Assembly (NCBI GenBank): GCA_963721075.1
Contig: CAVRHV010000005.1
Location: 62,001 to 126,000 of the forward strand
Source: DATFVA01 sp963721075
Lineage (GTDB): Bacteria; Bacteroidota; Ignavibacteria; Ignavibacteriales; Ignavibacteriaceae
Reading direction: 5' to 3'
DNA: 64,000 nucleotides
The notes beneath the pieces were generated by a model. That model was not told where the DNA came from, ran no database searches, and saw only the letters and a list, made by a program, of their open reading frames with translations. Both the position numbers and the translations under genes were made by a program. Shown piece by piece: positions 24,468 to 34,838 of the stretch (position 1 is the first letter of the stretch; each line of letters opens with the position of its first letter).

Positions 24468-27400
24468 TCATATTCCATCTTTTGAAGAAATTTCATTCTG
24501 GTATGAACCATCTTTTTTTACCAGATATTCAGATGGCGATACCCCAAATTGCCTTTTAAAACACTTGGTAAAATAGGATGGGTCATTAAACCCTACTTCA
24601 TATGCTATCTCAGTCATATTTCCGAATTTATGTTCTATCAGAACAGCAGCTTTTCTTAATCTATATCTTCTGATAAGTTCTCCGGGAGATTCCCCGGTAA
24701 GAGCTTTTAGTTTTTTGTGTAGAAGCGATCGGCTGACTCCTAAATTTTCAGCAAGGTATTCAATGTCAAGCGATGTCTCTCCCAGATGTTCTTTTATTAT
24801 GGCCGCTGTACGTGAGAGAAATTGCCGATCCACAGCATTAACTCTTTCCTTATCTATTTCGAATAGTCCTTTATTTTGAAAATGCGTGTGTATCCTTTCT
24901 CTTTGCAGAATCAGATTCCTGATTCTGGCCTTCAGTTCAGAAGCTTCAAAAGGTTTCATTATATAGGAATCGGCCCCTGCTTCAAGACCACTGATTTTAT
25001 CATTCATAGTCGCTTTTGCTGTAAGGAGAATCAAAGGGATATGACTTGTTCGTTGATCCGACTTCAGCTTTTTGCACAAATCAAATCCATCAATCCCGGG
25101 CATCATTATATCACTGATAATCAGGTCGGGTATTTTTTCTATTGCAGTGTTTAAACCTTTTAAGCCGTCTCCTTCAGAATAAACGTTATACTTATCTGTC
25201 AGAATACCGGAGATATAATCCCGAAGCTCCGCATTATCTTCTACAATTAAAAGGGACAACCTGGATTGATCATTTAAGTATATATGTTCTATAGTTTCTG
25301 TTTGGGTTTTCTCGGAGGAGAGGAGTATCTCTTCTTTTTCGGTTTTTGTCTTCTGAACATTTATAATTTCACTGACGGACGAAGTAGAATCCTTAATTTC
25401 ACTGGAAAAATATTTATTCCGTCCCATCGGCAGCATTATCCGGAATGTAGATCCTTTACCTTCAATGCTTGATACGGTTATTGTTCCCTTATGCAATTCC
25501 ACGAGTTCCTTTGTGAGACTTAATCCAATCCCTGATCCCTCTAAGTCTCCGGACGTTCTGTTTTCAACCTGGTAGAATCGATCAAATATTCTTTCTATCT
25601 GTTCCGGGGGAATGCCTGTGCCGTTATCAGTAACAGCGATTTCAACTATCTCTTCTGAAGATTTTATAGTTACGCTTACAAAACCATTATTCGGTGTGAA
25701 TTTCAGAGCATTCGACAGCAGGTTACTCAATATTTTATCAAATTTGTCATTATCCAGGTAAACGAAGCAGCTATCTTTATTGCTGTTGAGTCTTAGTGAA
25801 ATATTTTTACTTTCGGCGAATGACTGGAATGATTTTATTAGGTCATTCATTAATGGAATTAAATCCTGAAAAGATAATTCAAGTTTCATTTTCCCCGCTT
25901 CAATCCTCGTCAACTCGAGCAGCTGATTTGCAAGATTACTAAGCTTCTTGGCATTCCTGTTTATTAATTTTGCTTTTTCCTTTATGATTTCATCACCCGA
26001 TTGTTCTATGATCTGTTTTGCGGGACCAAGGATCAACGTAAGTGGAGTTCTGAATTCATGCGAAATGTTACTGAAAAAGCGGGTTTTAAGTTCATCCAGC
26101 TCCTGGAGTTTTTCTGACTCGATGTCCCTAAGCATATACTCATGTCTAACTCTTATCCTTCTTAGCTGCATTCTCCAGAAGAATAAGACTGTCCCTGCAA
26201 TCAGAAGAAAATATAATACATAAGCTGTTGTTGTTTTCCACCATGGGGCCGGTATGAAAATCTTCAGAGATGCTCCCTGTTCATTCCATATTCCTTCGCT
26301 GTCAGTTCCTCTTACTTTAAATGTATAAAGTCCCGGATCAAGGTTTGTATATTGTGCAAAATGCTGCCGCCCGGCATTTATCCAGTACCTGTCAAAGCCA
26401 TCCAGTTTATAAGCGTAGAGATTAAGTTCCGGTGAACTGAAATCAAGGGATGCGAATTCAATCCTTATATAATCATCATCGGATCCAAGACTTAATACCC
26501 TGTCTTTAACAGAACATTCTGCTGTATTAAATAGCCTGTCATGTATCTGCAGAGAAGTAATAACAATATCAGGAGGTTTCTTCTCTAGAATAATGCTGCC
26601 GGGATCATATGAATTAAGTCCCAGGAATAGTCTCCCGTTCATTCCTTTATAGATACGTCTTTTGTCATTTACAAGCAGTCCATCCTTAGCTGAAAAAAGA
26701 TTTATTATTTTTGACTCTGTGTTTATTCGTGCGAGTCCGCCTGATAAACTTACCCACAAGTTTCCGTCATTGTCAGATACTGCTGATCCAATGGATTCAA
26801 ACGGATATCCCTGTTCGCTATTAAAAATTTCCATAGAAGTTTCATCAGGATTTACACGGAATATTCCCGAGTACGCTGTGACAAACCAGATACACTTTTC
26901 CCCGTCAGAAGTAACATACCTGAGGTCGTCCGGTGGTATACGAAGATTCATTGGAACAATCCCATCGGTTTTATTCAAGGAATAAAGCGAACCCTTATCT
27001 CCTATCAGCAGCCATTCAGAATCCTTCTCTCTGTAAATATATTTAACCTGTTCCCTGAACCTGTTAAGTTTCTCATTGATTTCGGTGAATGAGAAGGGAG
27101 GTTGTTGATTGCATAGTGAATACCTTCCTTCCGTACCCCCTTCCATTACCACAACAGAATAAGGAAAATAAATATTTGCCGAGGGTTTATAATAAAACTT
27201 ATCTTCCAACTGATGCAGAACGTTAGAAGGAATGAAATTCCGGCATTTATAATCATATTTGAATATTTCTTCAGACAATAAAAGGTATATATCCTTCTTG
27301 CTGCCTTCAACTAAAATCGGTTTTTGAGATGATTTAATTCTTTTACCAAAGCGGTCAACAAATTTATTGTAGTTTTCAAAATAGTTTTTGTTTTCATCAT

Positions 27401-28745
27401 ACCGGCTCAGCCCAATAGTTGTTACTGCCCAGATGCAGCCATCTTTGTCCTTAAGTATTGACCAGACCGTATTTTGAATTATCGAGTTATGAAAATGATT
27501 ATACTTAAAAGTAGTATAGTATTTTGATTTCATATTGTACTTTATCAGACCTTCGGTGAAGGATCCCAGCCAGATAACAGAGTCATTCTCCTGATAAAAG
27601 CTCAGAAGATCATTTACAAGATTTCCTTTTGTGTTTTTAATATTGAAGGTAGAGAACCATCCCGGGGTTGGTTTAAATTTATTTAACCCTCCAAATAAAC
27701 CTCCTGCCCAGATATTCCTGTTCTTATCGATAAGAATAGCTCTTATATCATTATTAGATATGGTGCCTGAGTTCGCTTGTACATTTGAAAAAGAGGTAAA
27801 CGATGAAGTTGAAAGTTCATACCTAATCAATCCTGCACTGCGGGTTCCAAACCACAATGTGGCGCTGTCCTGAAATGTGAGATACTGGATCAAATAATAT
27901 TCGTTTTTAGCCGGAAATACCAGCCGGTATTCTTTTGAATATGGATTAAATGCTTTAATGTTTCCGCTGGTGGCAAGCCAGATCTCTCCTTCCGGTCCTT
28001 CAGTAATACATCTTACATCGCCTGCTGTAATCTGTCCGTTGTTTTCTTCGGGGGAAGAATAAACAAAATCTTCTTTCTTCTTATCAAACAAAAACAGACC
28101 ATGTATACCTGCAGTCCAGACATACTGCTGGTTATAAGGCTGCAGAACACAAGTCATAAAATCACTGTCCTGATGATAAGTCGTGAAGTAAGCCTTAAAT
28201 CGCCTTTTAGCGGGATCAAAACGATATAACCCTCCTTCATTATCGGTGCCGCCCCAACCAGTTGCAAGCCAGAGATATCCGGAAGAATCTTCGGTGATGG
28301 AATTAATAACTCTGTTCCCAAGCCAGTTTTCTTTAGACTTATCAGCTTCAAATCTTATAAAAGATTCGGTTTCTGGTATAAAAAGGTTCAGACCACCCCC
28401 ATTCGTTCCTATCCATAAATTTTCTTTCTTATCTTCAAAAATGGTTAATATGTAGCTGCTTGAAAGGGAAGAGTTATCTGAAGGTGAGTGTCTGAAAATC
28501 CTGAAGGTATATCCATCATACCTGTTGAGACCATCCTGAGTCCCTATCCAGATGAATCCTTTACTGTCCTGGAATATAAATGTAACGTGGGATTGCGAAA
28601 GTCCGTTTTCAACGGTAAAATGCTCAAAATTTACTGACGGGTTACCATCATCTAATGTTTGACAGTAGAGATCAGTATAATAATTTGAGATTATATTGCA
28701 AATGAACCAAAAACAAAATAAAATAAGATTACTGGTTCCTGTCAC
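24468..28745 (-). CDS. Hybrid two-component regulator (one-protein HTCS)
   Basis: 1425 residues with the full order of a Bacteroidetes hybrid system. After a signal peptide come periplasmic Reg_prop propeller blades (IGTQDGLNRYD, IGTNGGGLNLF and others; about 35-740), a Y_Y_Y domain (about 745-830), a membrane helix (about 835-858), HisKA (His near 896 in SNISHEFRTP), HATPase (NLLSNALKF, DNGTGIP, GSGIGLSL), a receiver (acceptor Asp near 1211 in IISDIMMPG, MKPF) and an AraC-type DNA-binding domain (about 1310-1410). It starts at a GTG preceded by GAGGGAAAG. These proteins usually sense oligosaccharides and control adjacent SusCD/glycosidase loci; no such locus is adjacent here, so the target is unknown. 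Confidence 0.96.
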   Translation of the reverse strand: MTGTSNLILFCFWFICNIISNYYTDLYCQTLDDGNPSVNFEHFTVENGLSQSHVTFIFQDSKGFIWIGTQDGLNRYDGYTFRIFRHSPSDNSSLSSSYILTIFEDKKENLWIGTNGGGLNLFIPETESFIRFEADKSKENWLGNRVINSITEDSSGYLWLATGWGGTDNEGGLYRFDPAKRRFKAYFTTYHQDSDFMTCVLQPYNQQYVWTAGIHGLFLFDKKKEDFVYSSPEENNGQITAGDVRCITEGPEGEIWLATSGNIKAFNPYSKEYRLVFPAKNEYYLIQYLTFQDSATLWFGTRSAGLIRYELSTSSFTSFSNVQANSGTISNNDIRAILIDKNRNIWAGGLFGGLNKFKPTPGWFSTFNIKNTKGNLVNDLLSFYQENDSVIWLGSFTEGLIKYNMKSKYYTTFKYNHFHNSIIQNTVWSILKDKDGCIWAVTTIGLSRYDENKNYFENYNKFVDRFGKRIKSSQKPILVEGSKKDIYLLLSEEIFKYDYKCRNFIPSNVLHQLEDKFYYKPSANIYFPYSVVVMEGGTEGRYSLCNQQPPFSFTEINEKLNRFREQVKYIYREKDSEWLLIGDKGSLYSLNKTDGIVPMNLRIPPDDLRYVTSDGEKCIWFVTAYSGIFRVNPDETSMEIFNSEQGYPFESIGSAVSDNDGNLWVSLSGGLARINTESKIINLFSAKDGLLVNDKRRIYKGMNGRLFLGLNSYDPGSIILEKKPPDIVITSLQIHDRLFNTAECSVKDRVLSLGSDDDYIRIEFASLDFSSPELNLYAYKLDGFDRYWINAGRQHFAQYTNLDPGLYTFKVRGTDSEGIWNEQGASLKIFIPAPWWKTTTAYVLYFLLIAGTVLFFWRMQLRRIRVRHEYMLRDIESEKLQELDELKTRFFSNISHEFRTPLTLILGPAKQIIEQSGDEIIKEKAKLINRNAKKLSNLANQLLELTRIEAGKMKLELSFQDLIPLMNDLIKSFQSFAESKNISLRLNSNKDSCFVYLDNDKFDKILSNLLSNALKFTPNNGFVSVTIKSSEEIVEIAVTDNGTGIPPEQIERIFDRFYQVENRTSGDLEGSGIGLSLTKELVELHKGTITVSSIEGKGSTFRIMLPMGRNKYFSSEIKDSTSSVSEIINVQKTKTEKEEILLSSEKTQTETIEHIYLNDQSRLSLLIVEDNAELRDYISGILTDKYNVYSEGDGLKGLNTAIEKIPDLIISDIMMPGIDGFDLCKKLKSDQRTSHIPLILLTAKATMNDKISGLEAGADSYIMKPFEASELKARIRNLILQRERIHTHFQNKGLFEIDKERVNAVDRQFLSRTAAIIKEHLGETSLDIEYLAENLGVSRSLLHKKLKALTGESPGELIRRYRLRKAAVLIEHKFGNMTEIAYEVGFNDPSYFTKCFKRQFGVSPSEYLVKKDGSYQNEISSKDGI

Positions 28746-28877
28746 CTTTCCCTCTCATTATCCCCGAATCCCTCAAAACTATTAAAATATATTAATAGTT
28801 TACTGTCTAAAAAGCAATATGAGTACGGGGTGAATGAGTATAAGATTTTATGTGGTATACCTTCCCGGGGATAATCA

Positions 28878-28903
28878 GGAGACAGGCGGTGAAACCTGTC
28901 TCC
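28878..28903 (-). terminator. Hairpin terminator downstream of the FG-GAP protein gene
   Basis: A perfect 9-bp stem (GGAGACAGG with CCTGTCTCC) with an 8-base loop lies 19 bases beyond the stop at 28922. The U-tract on the minus strand is poor (TGATTAT), so efficiency is uncertain. Confidence 0.6.
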
Positions 28904-28921
28904 TCAAAGATAAAAGTATCG

Positions 28922-30940
28922 TTATCTCAACAGAATCATTTTCTTAACAGAAGTGAATTCACCCTCAGTAAGCTGGTAGAAGTAAATTCCGCTGGGGAGA
29001 TTTGAAGCATCAAAGTTCAGACCGTACTTCCCGGCCTGCTGATATCCGTTAACAAGCACTGCTGCCTCCTGACCCAGGGTATTGTATACCTTGAGAGCAA
29101 CAAAGCCGCTCTTCGATAACTGGTAGCTGATCCTGGTTGAGGGGTTGAATGGGTTCGGATAGTTCTGTGAAAGTTCGAACTGAACAGGAGCGGTCACCTC
29201 AACATTCACAGTCTTAGAATATTTATAACTCCCATCGAAATCTATTTGTTTAAGTCTGTATGAATAACTTCCCGACTCAGGATTATCAGTGTAACTATAG
29301 TTATGAATCTTTGTTGATGTTCCGTTTCCCTTTGTAAAACCAATATTCTTCCAGGCCTCCTGTCCTGATCTTTTTCTCTCTATTTCAAAGCCGCTGTTGT
29401 TCGTCTCGGTTGCAGTTGTCCAATCCAGCTGAACCTTACCTGCATTATTCTCTGCCGTGAAAGATTTTAATTCAACCGGGACTAAACTTTGATTAAGAAA
29501 AACAGCTACAGGGGATCTTGCTGTTCCAACAGCAAGGTCAAGAGATCCGTCGCCGTTCAGATCGCCGAAAGCGACAGCGGTTCCCGGTGAACCGGTTGTG
29601 TATGTCCAGCTTGGATTTGTTTCCAGAACACCGCCATTGTTCATAAATATTTCAAGTCTTGAGTAACCGAAATGGATGACCGCAAGCTCCGGATATCCGT
29701 CATTATTTATATCCCCCCACGCAAGATCCTGCGTTGAAGTATTTGAACTTCCGGATGTCCATACGGGAGTACTGCTCAGAGTTCCGGCGTTGTTCTTATA
29801 TACAACTGCAGGAACACCGCTTCCTCCTATCGCCAGATCCATATACCCGTCATTATCCATATCTGCCCATGCAATGCCTTTCTGTGATTCAGTATTACCT
29901 ACTGTCCATCCGGGCAGTGAATTTAATTCGCTGCCGTTATTAAAATAGACTCCCGATGAATAAGCCACCCACTTAGCTGCAGCAAGATCACCCTTTTTGA
30001 TGTAGCGGTACTTTACAGCTACCTGATCACCGTTCAATGGAACAGTTCCCAAAGAAACCCATCCGCCGGTTTCATCCTGTGTAAAGTTTATGACCGGTGT
30101 GCCGTTCACTTTTACCGAATCAATTTTATAAATCGGGATCATTGATAATGTGAATACAGATCCGGATCCGTCTGCGGTGAATGTTTCGGTTTTTTCTGTA
30201 AGATCACTGTTGTCTGCATCGGCAATAGCCACACTGTTTGTGATCATTTCATCGCTTGTATAGAAATCGGGACTTGTATGAAGAGTTCCGTTCACATTAT
30301 AGAAAACGCATATCGGTCTTGTCGGTATAACCGAATTTCCCTGATTGCCGAAAGCAAGGTCGATGTAGCCATCTCCATTAAGATCACCAAACGCAGCGCC
30401 TACAGTCCAGTCGACGTCATTAGAAATCCATGACGGTGTGGTCTCAAGTCCTGATGCAGAATTCATATAAATTACCGATGGTACCTGGGATTCATCTCCA
30501 TTGGCTGCAAGAAGATCAGGATAACCGTCGTTATTTATATCAGCCCATTTCAGATCTGTGGTTGATCTCATATCAGTAGAAGACCACGCAGGAGTTGATG
30601 TAAGCACGCCATTATCATTCCTGTACACCTGAGTTTCATACTCGTTTATCGGGGGATATGAATTGCTGTGATAATTTCCTACTGCCAGATCAAGGTCACC
30701 GTCGTGATCATAATCAGCCCAGGCAAGTCCGCCTACCTGGCGTTCAAGCGTTCCCTGCCATTCAGGTGTTGATCCAAATGGAACGGTGTCAGTTACAGCA
30801 GCATGCCGGTTATTGTAGTCGGCTGACGTATATGTTTTAGTCTGCTTCCCATCAGGACTAACGTCCGTATAAGTCTTGGTTTGAGGAAATAAAAAGGTTA
30901 GTGAAATAAAAGAGAAAGTCAGAAGTAGAATTGTCCGCAT
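28922..30940 (-). CDS. Secreted FG-GAP/VCBS-repeat protein with inserted beta domain and T9SS sorting domain
   Basis: GGAG precedes the ATG. After a signal peptide, FG-GAP-type blades with calcium-loop motifs follow: ADYDHDGDLDLAVGN, ADINNDGYPDLLAAN, GDLNGDGYIDLAFGN, ADMDNDGYMDLAIGG and GDLNGDGSLDLAVGT. This is an integrin-alpha-like propeller. Around residues 245-320 one blade is interrupted after ADADNSD by a different segment (VFTLSMIPIYKIDSVKVNGT to VAVKYRYIKKGD) that resembles small beta domains of adhesins or fibres. The shared module (VELKSFTAEN to TATETNNSGFEIERK) and a sorting domain (LSQNYPNPFNPSTRISYQL to MILLR) end the protein. An adhesion or binding role is inferred. Confidence 0.9.
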   Translation of the reverse strand: MRTILLLTFSFISLTFLFPQTKTYTDVSPDGKQTKTYTSADYNNRHAAVTDTVPFGSTPEWQGTLERQVGGLAWADYDHDGDLDLAVGNYHSNSYPPINEYETQVYRNDNGVLTSTPAWSSTDMRSTTDLKWADINNDGYPDLLAANGDESQVPSVIYMNSASGLETTPSWISNDVDWTVGAAFGDLNGDGYIDLAFGNQGNSVIPTRPICVFYNVNGTLHTSPDFYTSDEMITNSVAIADADNSDLTEKTETFTADGSGSVFTLSMIPIYKIDSVKVNGTPVINFTQDETGGWVSLGTVPLNGDQVAVKYRYIKKGDLAAAKWVAYSSGVYFNNGSELNSLPGWTVGNTESQKGIAWADMDNDGYMDLAIGGSGVPAVVYKNNAGTLSSTPVWTSGSSNTSTQDLAWGDINNDGYPELAVIHFGYSRLEIFMNNGGVLETNPSWTYTTGSPGTAVAFGDLNGDGSLDLAVGTARSPVAVFLNQSLVPVELKSFTAENNAGKVQLDWTTATETNNSGFEIERKRSGQEAWKNIGFTKGNGTSTKIHNYSYTDNPESGSYSYRLKQIDFDGSYKYSKTVNVEVTAPVQFELSQNYPNPFNPSTRISYQLSKSGFVALKVYNTLGQEAAVLVNGYQQAGKYGLNFDASNLPSGIYFYQLTEGEFTSVKKMILLR

Positions 30941-31140
30941 ATCGTAACTCCGGAATAAGATGAACTAATACTACAACCTTAATACAGGCTGTAAACCGGC
31001 GTCCAAATTATTCTTTTCTTTTTAATGATTCAAGCTTTGGGAACGTAAGGATGCAGGTCAATTTTTGTAAATGCTTATGATATCACCGGTTAATCGGAAA
31101 TATTTTTTTATTTTATCGCATCAACAAATTATTTCTGAAG

Positions 31141-32106
31141 ATGAAAAAAATAGTAGTTACTTTTAATGCAGATGAGAGACAGCGTAATCTGATTAGTTCT
31201 GGTATTAAAAACAATGCTGAGGTGAAATATCTTGAAGATTTTGAAGGAGATAAGCTGAAGCAGGTACTTAAAGATGCCGAAGTACTATTTGCATGGAACC
31301 CGCCGCGTGAACTGGGTGACGTTGGTCCTGATTCATTTCCCGGTTTACAATTTGTGCAGGTACTTTCAGCAGGCTATGATCATGTTGATTTTAATATGTT
31401 TCCACGCGGCTGTAGAATTGCAAGTAACAAAGGTGCTTATGCTGAACCTATGGCCGAACATATTATGGCGATGATACTAGCTCTGGCAAAACGATTAATG
31501 GTTAACCATAACAAGATGGCACAGGGAGAATTCAACCAGGGCGGGCGGAATATTTCAGTGGGAGATTCTATCGTTGGTATACTCGGGTATGGCGGTATCG
31601 GAAAAGCAGCGGCAAAACTGATCCGTCCTTTTGGCTCTAAAATCTATGCGGTCAATTCATCGGGTAAGCCGGAAGAGGATGTGGATTTTATAGGGACGCT
31701 GAAAGACCTCGACTTTATACTTGAGAACAGCGATATAATCCTTATCTCACTTCCCCTGTTAAAGGAGACCGAGAACCTGATAGGGAAAAGCGAACTTGAG
31801 AAGATGAAGCCGAAAGCCATTCTTATAAATGTTGCAAGAGCGCAGATAATAAATGAAGAAGCTCTATATAATCATCTAAAAACACATCCCGATTTTTATG
31901 CAGGTATCGATACCTGGTGGATTGAGCCCTTCTCGGAAGGGGAGTTCAAAGTAAATTTCCCCTTCTTCGATCTGCCGAATCTGCTGGGTTCGCCGCACAA
32001 TTCACCTATCGTGCCCGGAGCTTTAGCGGAGGGAATGAGAAGAGCTGTTGAGAATATCAACCGCCTTTTAAAAGGACTGGAGCCGCGAAATATTGTCAAC
32101 CAGTAA
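31141..32106 (+). CDS. D-2-hydroxyacid dehydrogenase family protein
   Basis: A 321-residue NAD(P)-dependent oxidoreductase that reduces 2-keto acids or oxidises D-2-hydroxy acids. The Rossmann motif GYGGIGK is at 149-155. The catalytic set is R233 (INVARAQ), E262 (WWIEPF) and H286 (GSPHNSP), all present. The N-terminal catalytic domain (1-100) includes QVLSAGYDHVD. The substrate (glyoxylate, hydroxypyruvate, phosphoglycerate or other) cannot be assigned. It is divergent from the FG-GAP gene and monocistronic. Confidence 0.9.
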   Translation: MKKIVVTFNADERQRNLISSGIKNNAEVKYLEDFEGDKLKQVLKDAEVLFAWNPPRELGDVGPDSFPGLQFVQVLSAGYDHVDFNMFPRGCRIASNKGAYAEPMAEHIMAMILALAKRLMVNHNKMAQGEFNQGGRNISVGDSIVGILGYGGIGKAAAKLIRPFGSKIYAVNSSGKPEEDVDFIGTLKDLDFILENSDIILISLPLLKETENLIGKSELEKMKPKAILINVARAQIINEEALYNHLKTHPDFYAGIDTWWIEPFSEGEFKVNFPFFDLPNLLGSPHNSPIVPGALAEGMRRAVENINRLLKGLEPRNIVNQ

Positions 32107-32353
32107 TTTTGTTAGTCAGGTTTTAAGATCGGGTAAGACTGGTATTAAGCTCGAGGAATAGACGGTTCAAAGACGGTTCAACGCTATTTTTGGGGGGAAA
32201 ATTGTATAAGAATTAAACAAGGTTGTTGAAGAATTAAACAGCCATTTAGAAGGGATGAATGCTATTCTTGATAGTTTATTATATGATTTTTTAACCTAAA
32301 GTTCAACCGGGACAAACTAATGCCCCGGTCTTACTGGATTCCAATCCTAAGGA
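32107..32353. other. Intergenic region with short repeats and a terminator-like hairpin
   Basis: An 11-base direct repeat (GACGGTTCAAA then GACGGTTCAAC) lies at 32161-32183. A hairpin ACCGGG/CCCGGT at 32306-32329 sits between the convergent genes and may terminate both. A short open frame without a start codon (ELNKVVEELNSHLEGMNAI) ends at about 32299 and could be a gene fragment. Confidence 0.4.
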
Positions 32354-33544
32354 TTAAATCCCGAATTCTTCTTTTGCTTCTTTAAACTTCGATATCGCAA
32401 AGTCGAGATCTTCTTTAGTATGAGCCGCAGAGATCTGTACTCTTATCCTCGCGGTTCCTTTCGGTACAACAGGGTAGAAGAAGCCTATCACATAAACACC
32501 CTTCTCAAGCATACTGGCGGCCATCTTCTGCGCAAGCACGGCATCACCAAGCATAATCGGAACGATAGGATGAGTTCCGGGTTTTATATTTAATCCCGCT
32601 TTAGTTATTCCTTCGCGAAAATACTTTGTATTTTCTTCAAGCTTGTCTCTCAGGTGCGTATTGGCGCTGAGCATTTCCAGAACTTTTATTGATGCAGATA
32701 CAATTGAAGGTGCAACAGTATTTGAGAACAAATAAGGACGGCTTCTCTGTCTCAGCATATCAACGATCTCTTTCCTTGCACTTGTATAACCGCCGCTGGC
32801 ACCGCCGAGAGCCTTGCCGAGAGTTCCGGTAATAATATCAACTCTTCCCATTACTCCATTGTACTCGTGGGTTCCCTTACCATGCTTGCCCATAAATCCT
32901 ACCGCATGCGAATCATCTACCATAACCATAGCGTCGTATTTATCTGCCATATCGCATATTCCTTTCAGGTTGGCGATAGTGCCGTCCATCGAGAATACGC
33001 CGTCTGTTGCTATAAGTATATTTTTGATCTTAGCTTCGCGTGCTTCTTTCAGCTTCGCCTCAAGATCGTTCATATCATTATTCTTATAGCGGTATCGCTG
33101 AGCTTTGCACAGCCTGACTCCGTCAATTATACTTGCATGGTTCAGTTCATCGCTTATTACCGCATCTTCCTCTGAAAGAATTGTTTCAAATAATCCGCCG
33201 TTAGCATCAAAGCAGGATGTGTAAAGGATCGTGTCTTCCATTTCGAGGAACTGAGAAATTTTCTGCTCAAGTTCTTTATGTATTTCCTGTGTTCCGCATA
33301 TGAAGCGTACTGACGACAGCCCGTATCCCCATTTATCAAAGCTTTCTTTTGCTGCCTGGATAATTGTGGGGTTGTCTGCTAGTCCCAGGTAATTATTTGC
33401 ACACATATTAAGAACCTGCTTGCCGCCTTTGACCTCAATGGTGGCTTTCTGGGGACTGGTGATTACGCGCTCCTTTTTATATAATCCTTCTTTCTCTATT
33501 CCAGTAAGAATATCCTGGTAATGTTGTCTTGTATTATCTTTCAT
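32354..33544 (-). CDS. kbl: Glycine C-acetyltransferase (2-amino-3-ketobutyrate CoA ligase)
   Basis: A 396-residue alpha-oxoamine synthase family PLP enzyme, the usual length for Kbl. It cleaves 2-amino-3-ketobutyrate with CoA to glycine and acetyl-CoA. The PLP lysine is K244 in TGTLGKALGGASGG; DDSHAVGFMG holds the Asp/His cofactor contacts, and the N-terminal MCANNYLGLADNP is typical. GGAGG lies 8 bases before the ATG. It follows tdh by 31 bases on the same strand, giving the two-step threonine-to-glycine pathway, and that context rules in favour of Kbl over other family members. Confidence 0.95.
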   Translation of the reverse strand: MKDNTRQHYQDILTGIEKEGLYKKERVITSPQKATIEVKGGKQVLNMCANNYLGLADNPTIIQAAKESFDKWGYGLSSVRFICGTQEIHKELEQKISQFLEMEDTILYTSCFDANGGLFETILSEEDAVISDELNHASIIDGVRLCKAQRYRYKNNDMNDLEAKLKEAREAKIKNILIATDGVFSMDGTIANLKGICDMADKYDAMVMVDDSHAVGFMGKHGKGTHEYNGVMGRVDIITGTLGKALGGASGGYTSARKEIVDMLRQRSRPYLFSNTVAPSIVSASIKVLEMLSANTHLRDKLEENTKYFREGITKAGLNIKPGTHPIVPIMLGDAVLAQKMAASMLEKGVYVIGFFYPVVPKGTARIRVQISAAHTKEDLDFAISKFKEAKEEFGI

Positions 33545-33575
33545 TTGTAATTCCCTCCGGTTTTTCGATGGACGA

Positions 33576-34616
33576 TTATTCCATCCAGTTCAAAATGATT
33601 TTTCCTGAATTTCCTGTTCTCATTATCTCAAATCCCTGCTCAAAATCTTTGTATGAAAATTTATGAGTAATGACAGGAGTAATATCTAATCCGCTCTGTA
33701 CCATTGCCTGCATCTTATACCATGTTTCAAACATCTCCCTCCCATAAATTCCCTTAAGGTGAAGTCCGTTAAATATAACCTTCTCCCAGTTTACCGCCGT
33801 GTTGGCCGGCAGAAGTCCCAGCAGGGCAATCTTTCCGCCGTGGAACATAACATCAATCATATCATTTAAGGCGCGGGGACTACCGGACATCTCCAGACCA
33901 ACATCAAATCCTTCTCTCATTCCCAGCTCATCAACTATATCGGGCAGCTTTTCCTTTGAAACATCAACGGCACGAGTTACTCCTACTTTCTTTGCAAGAT
34001 TGAGCCGATAAGGATTCATATCTGTTATAACCACATTTCTTGCTCCGGCGTGTTTTGCAATTGCGGCGGCCATAATTCCTATAGGGCCGGCACCGGTTAT
34101 AAGAACATCCTCGCCGAGCAGATCGAACGAAAGGGCGGTGTGGGTTGCATTCCCGAAAGGATCGAATATTGAGAATATATCTTCGGGGATCCTTGGATCG
34201 CAGTGCCATACGTTTGTAACAGGAATAGCAAGGTAATCTGCAAAGCAGCCTGGCCGGTTAACGCCGACGCCTTTGGTATTGGGACAAAGATGCCTTCTTC
34301 CTGCCCGGCAGTTGCGGCAGTGACCGCATACGATATGTCCTTCACCACTCACAAGTTCGCCGATCTTAACATCCTGAACGTTCGAGCCCATATCAACAAT
34401 CTCACCCACATATTCATGTCCGGTTACCATTGGAACAGGAATGGTCTTCTGGGCCCATTCATCCCAGTTATAGATGTGTATATCGGTACCGCAAATTGAG
34501 GTTTTATGAATTTTGATCAGTACATCGTTAACGCCCACTTCGGGCACAGGCACTTCATCCATCCATATGCCCGGTTTTGCATATTTTTTAACAAGAGCTT
34601 TCATTTTTTGAGGCAT
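33576..34616 (-). CDS. tdh: L-threonine 3-dehydrogenase
   Basis: A 346-residue zinc-containing medium-chain dehydrogenase that oxidises L-threonine to 2-amino-3-ketobutyrate with NAD. Catalytic zinc ligands are C42, H67 and E68 (SICGTD, TGHEYVG); structural zinc ligands are C97, C100, C103 and C111. The nucleotide-binding motif is ITGAGPIGIMAAAIAKHAG. The segment SICGTDIHIYNWDEWAQ is specific to threonine dehydrogenases. AAGGAA precedes the ATG at 34616. It is the first gene of the tdh-kbl operon. Confidence 0.96.
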   Translation of the reverse strand: MPQKMKALVKKYAKPGIWMDEVPVPEVGVNDVLIKIHKTSICGTDIHIYNWDEWAQKTIPVPMVTGHEYVGEIVDMGSNVQDVKIGELVSGEGHIVCGHCRNCRAGRRHLCPNTKGVGVNRPGCFADYLAIPVTNVWHCDPRIPEDIFSIFDPFGNATHTALSFDLLGEDVLITGAGPIGIMAAAIAKHAGARNVVITDMNPYRLNLAKKVGVTRAVDVSKEKLPDIVDELGMREGFDVGLEMSGSPRALNDMIDVMFHGGKIALLGLLPANTAVNWEKVIFNGLHLKGIYGREMFETWYKMQAMVQSGLDITPVITHKFSYKDFEQGFEIMRTGNSGKIILNWME

Positions 34617-34838
34617 AAATAATTCCTTCGCAAGTATTTACAGAGTTGATATAAAAGTAAATAATAAAAAATAAATTTTCAGATTTTGTGATATTAAAAT
34701 TAGATATAAGCGGGACAAAGGACAAGGAAGGGATTTAATATTGAAAATTGAGTATTGAAAAGCAGCTCAAGAAAAAACAAACGGAGTGATGCCGCAGATT
34801 ACGGCACCACTCTGTGAAATGATAAAATAGGATCTGGT

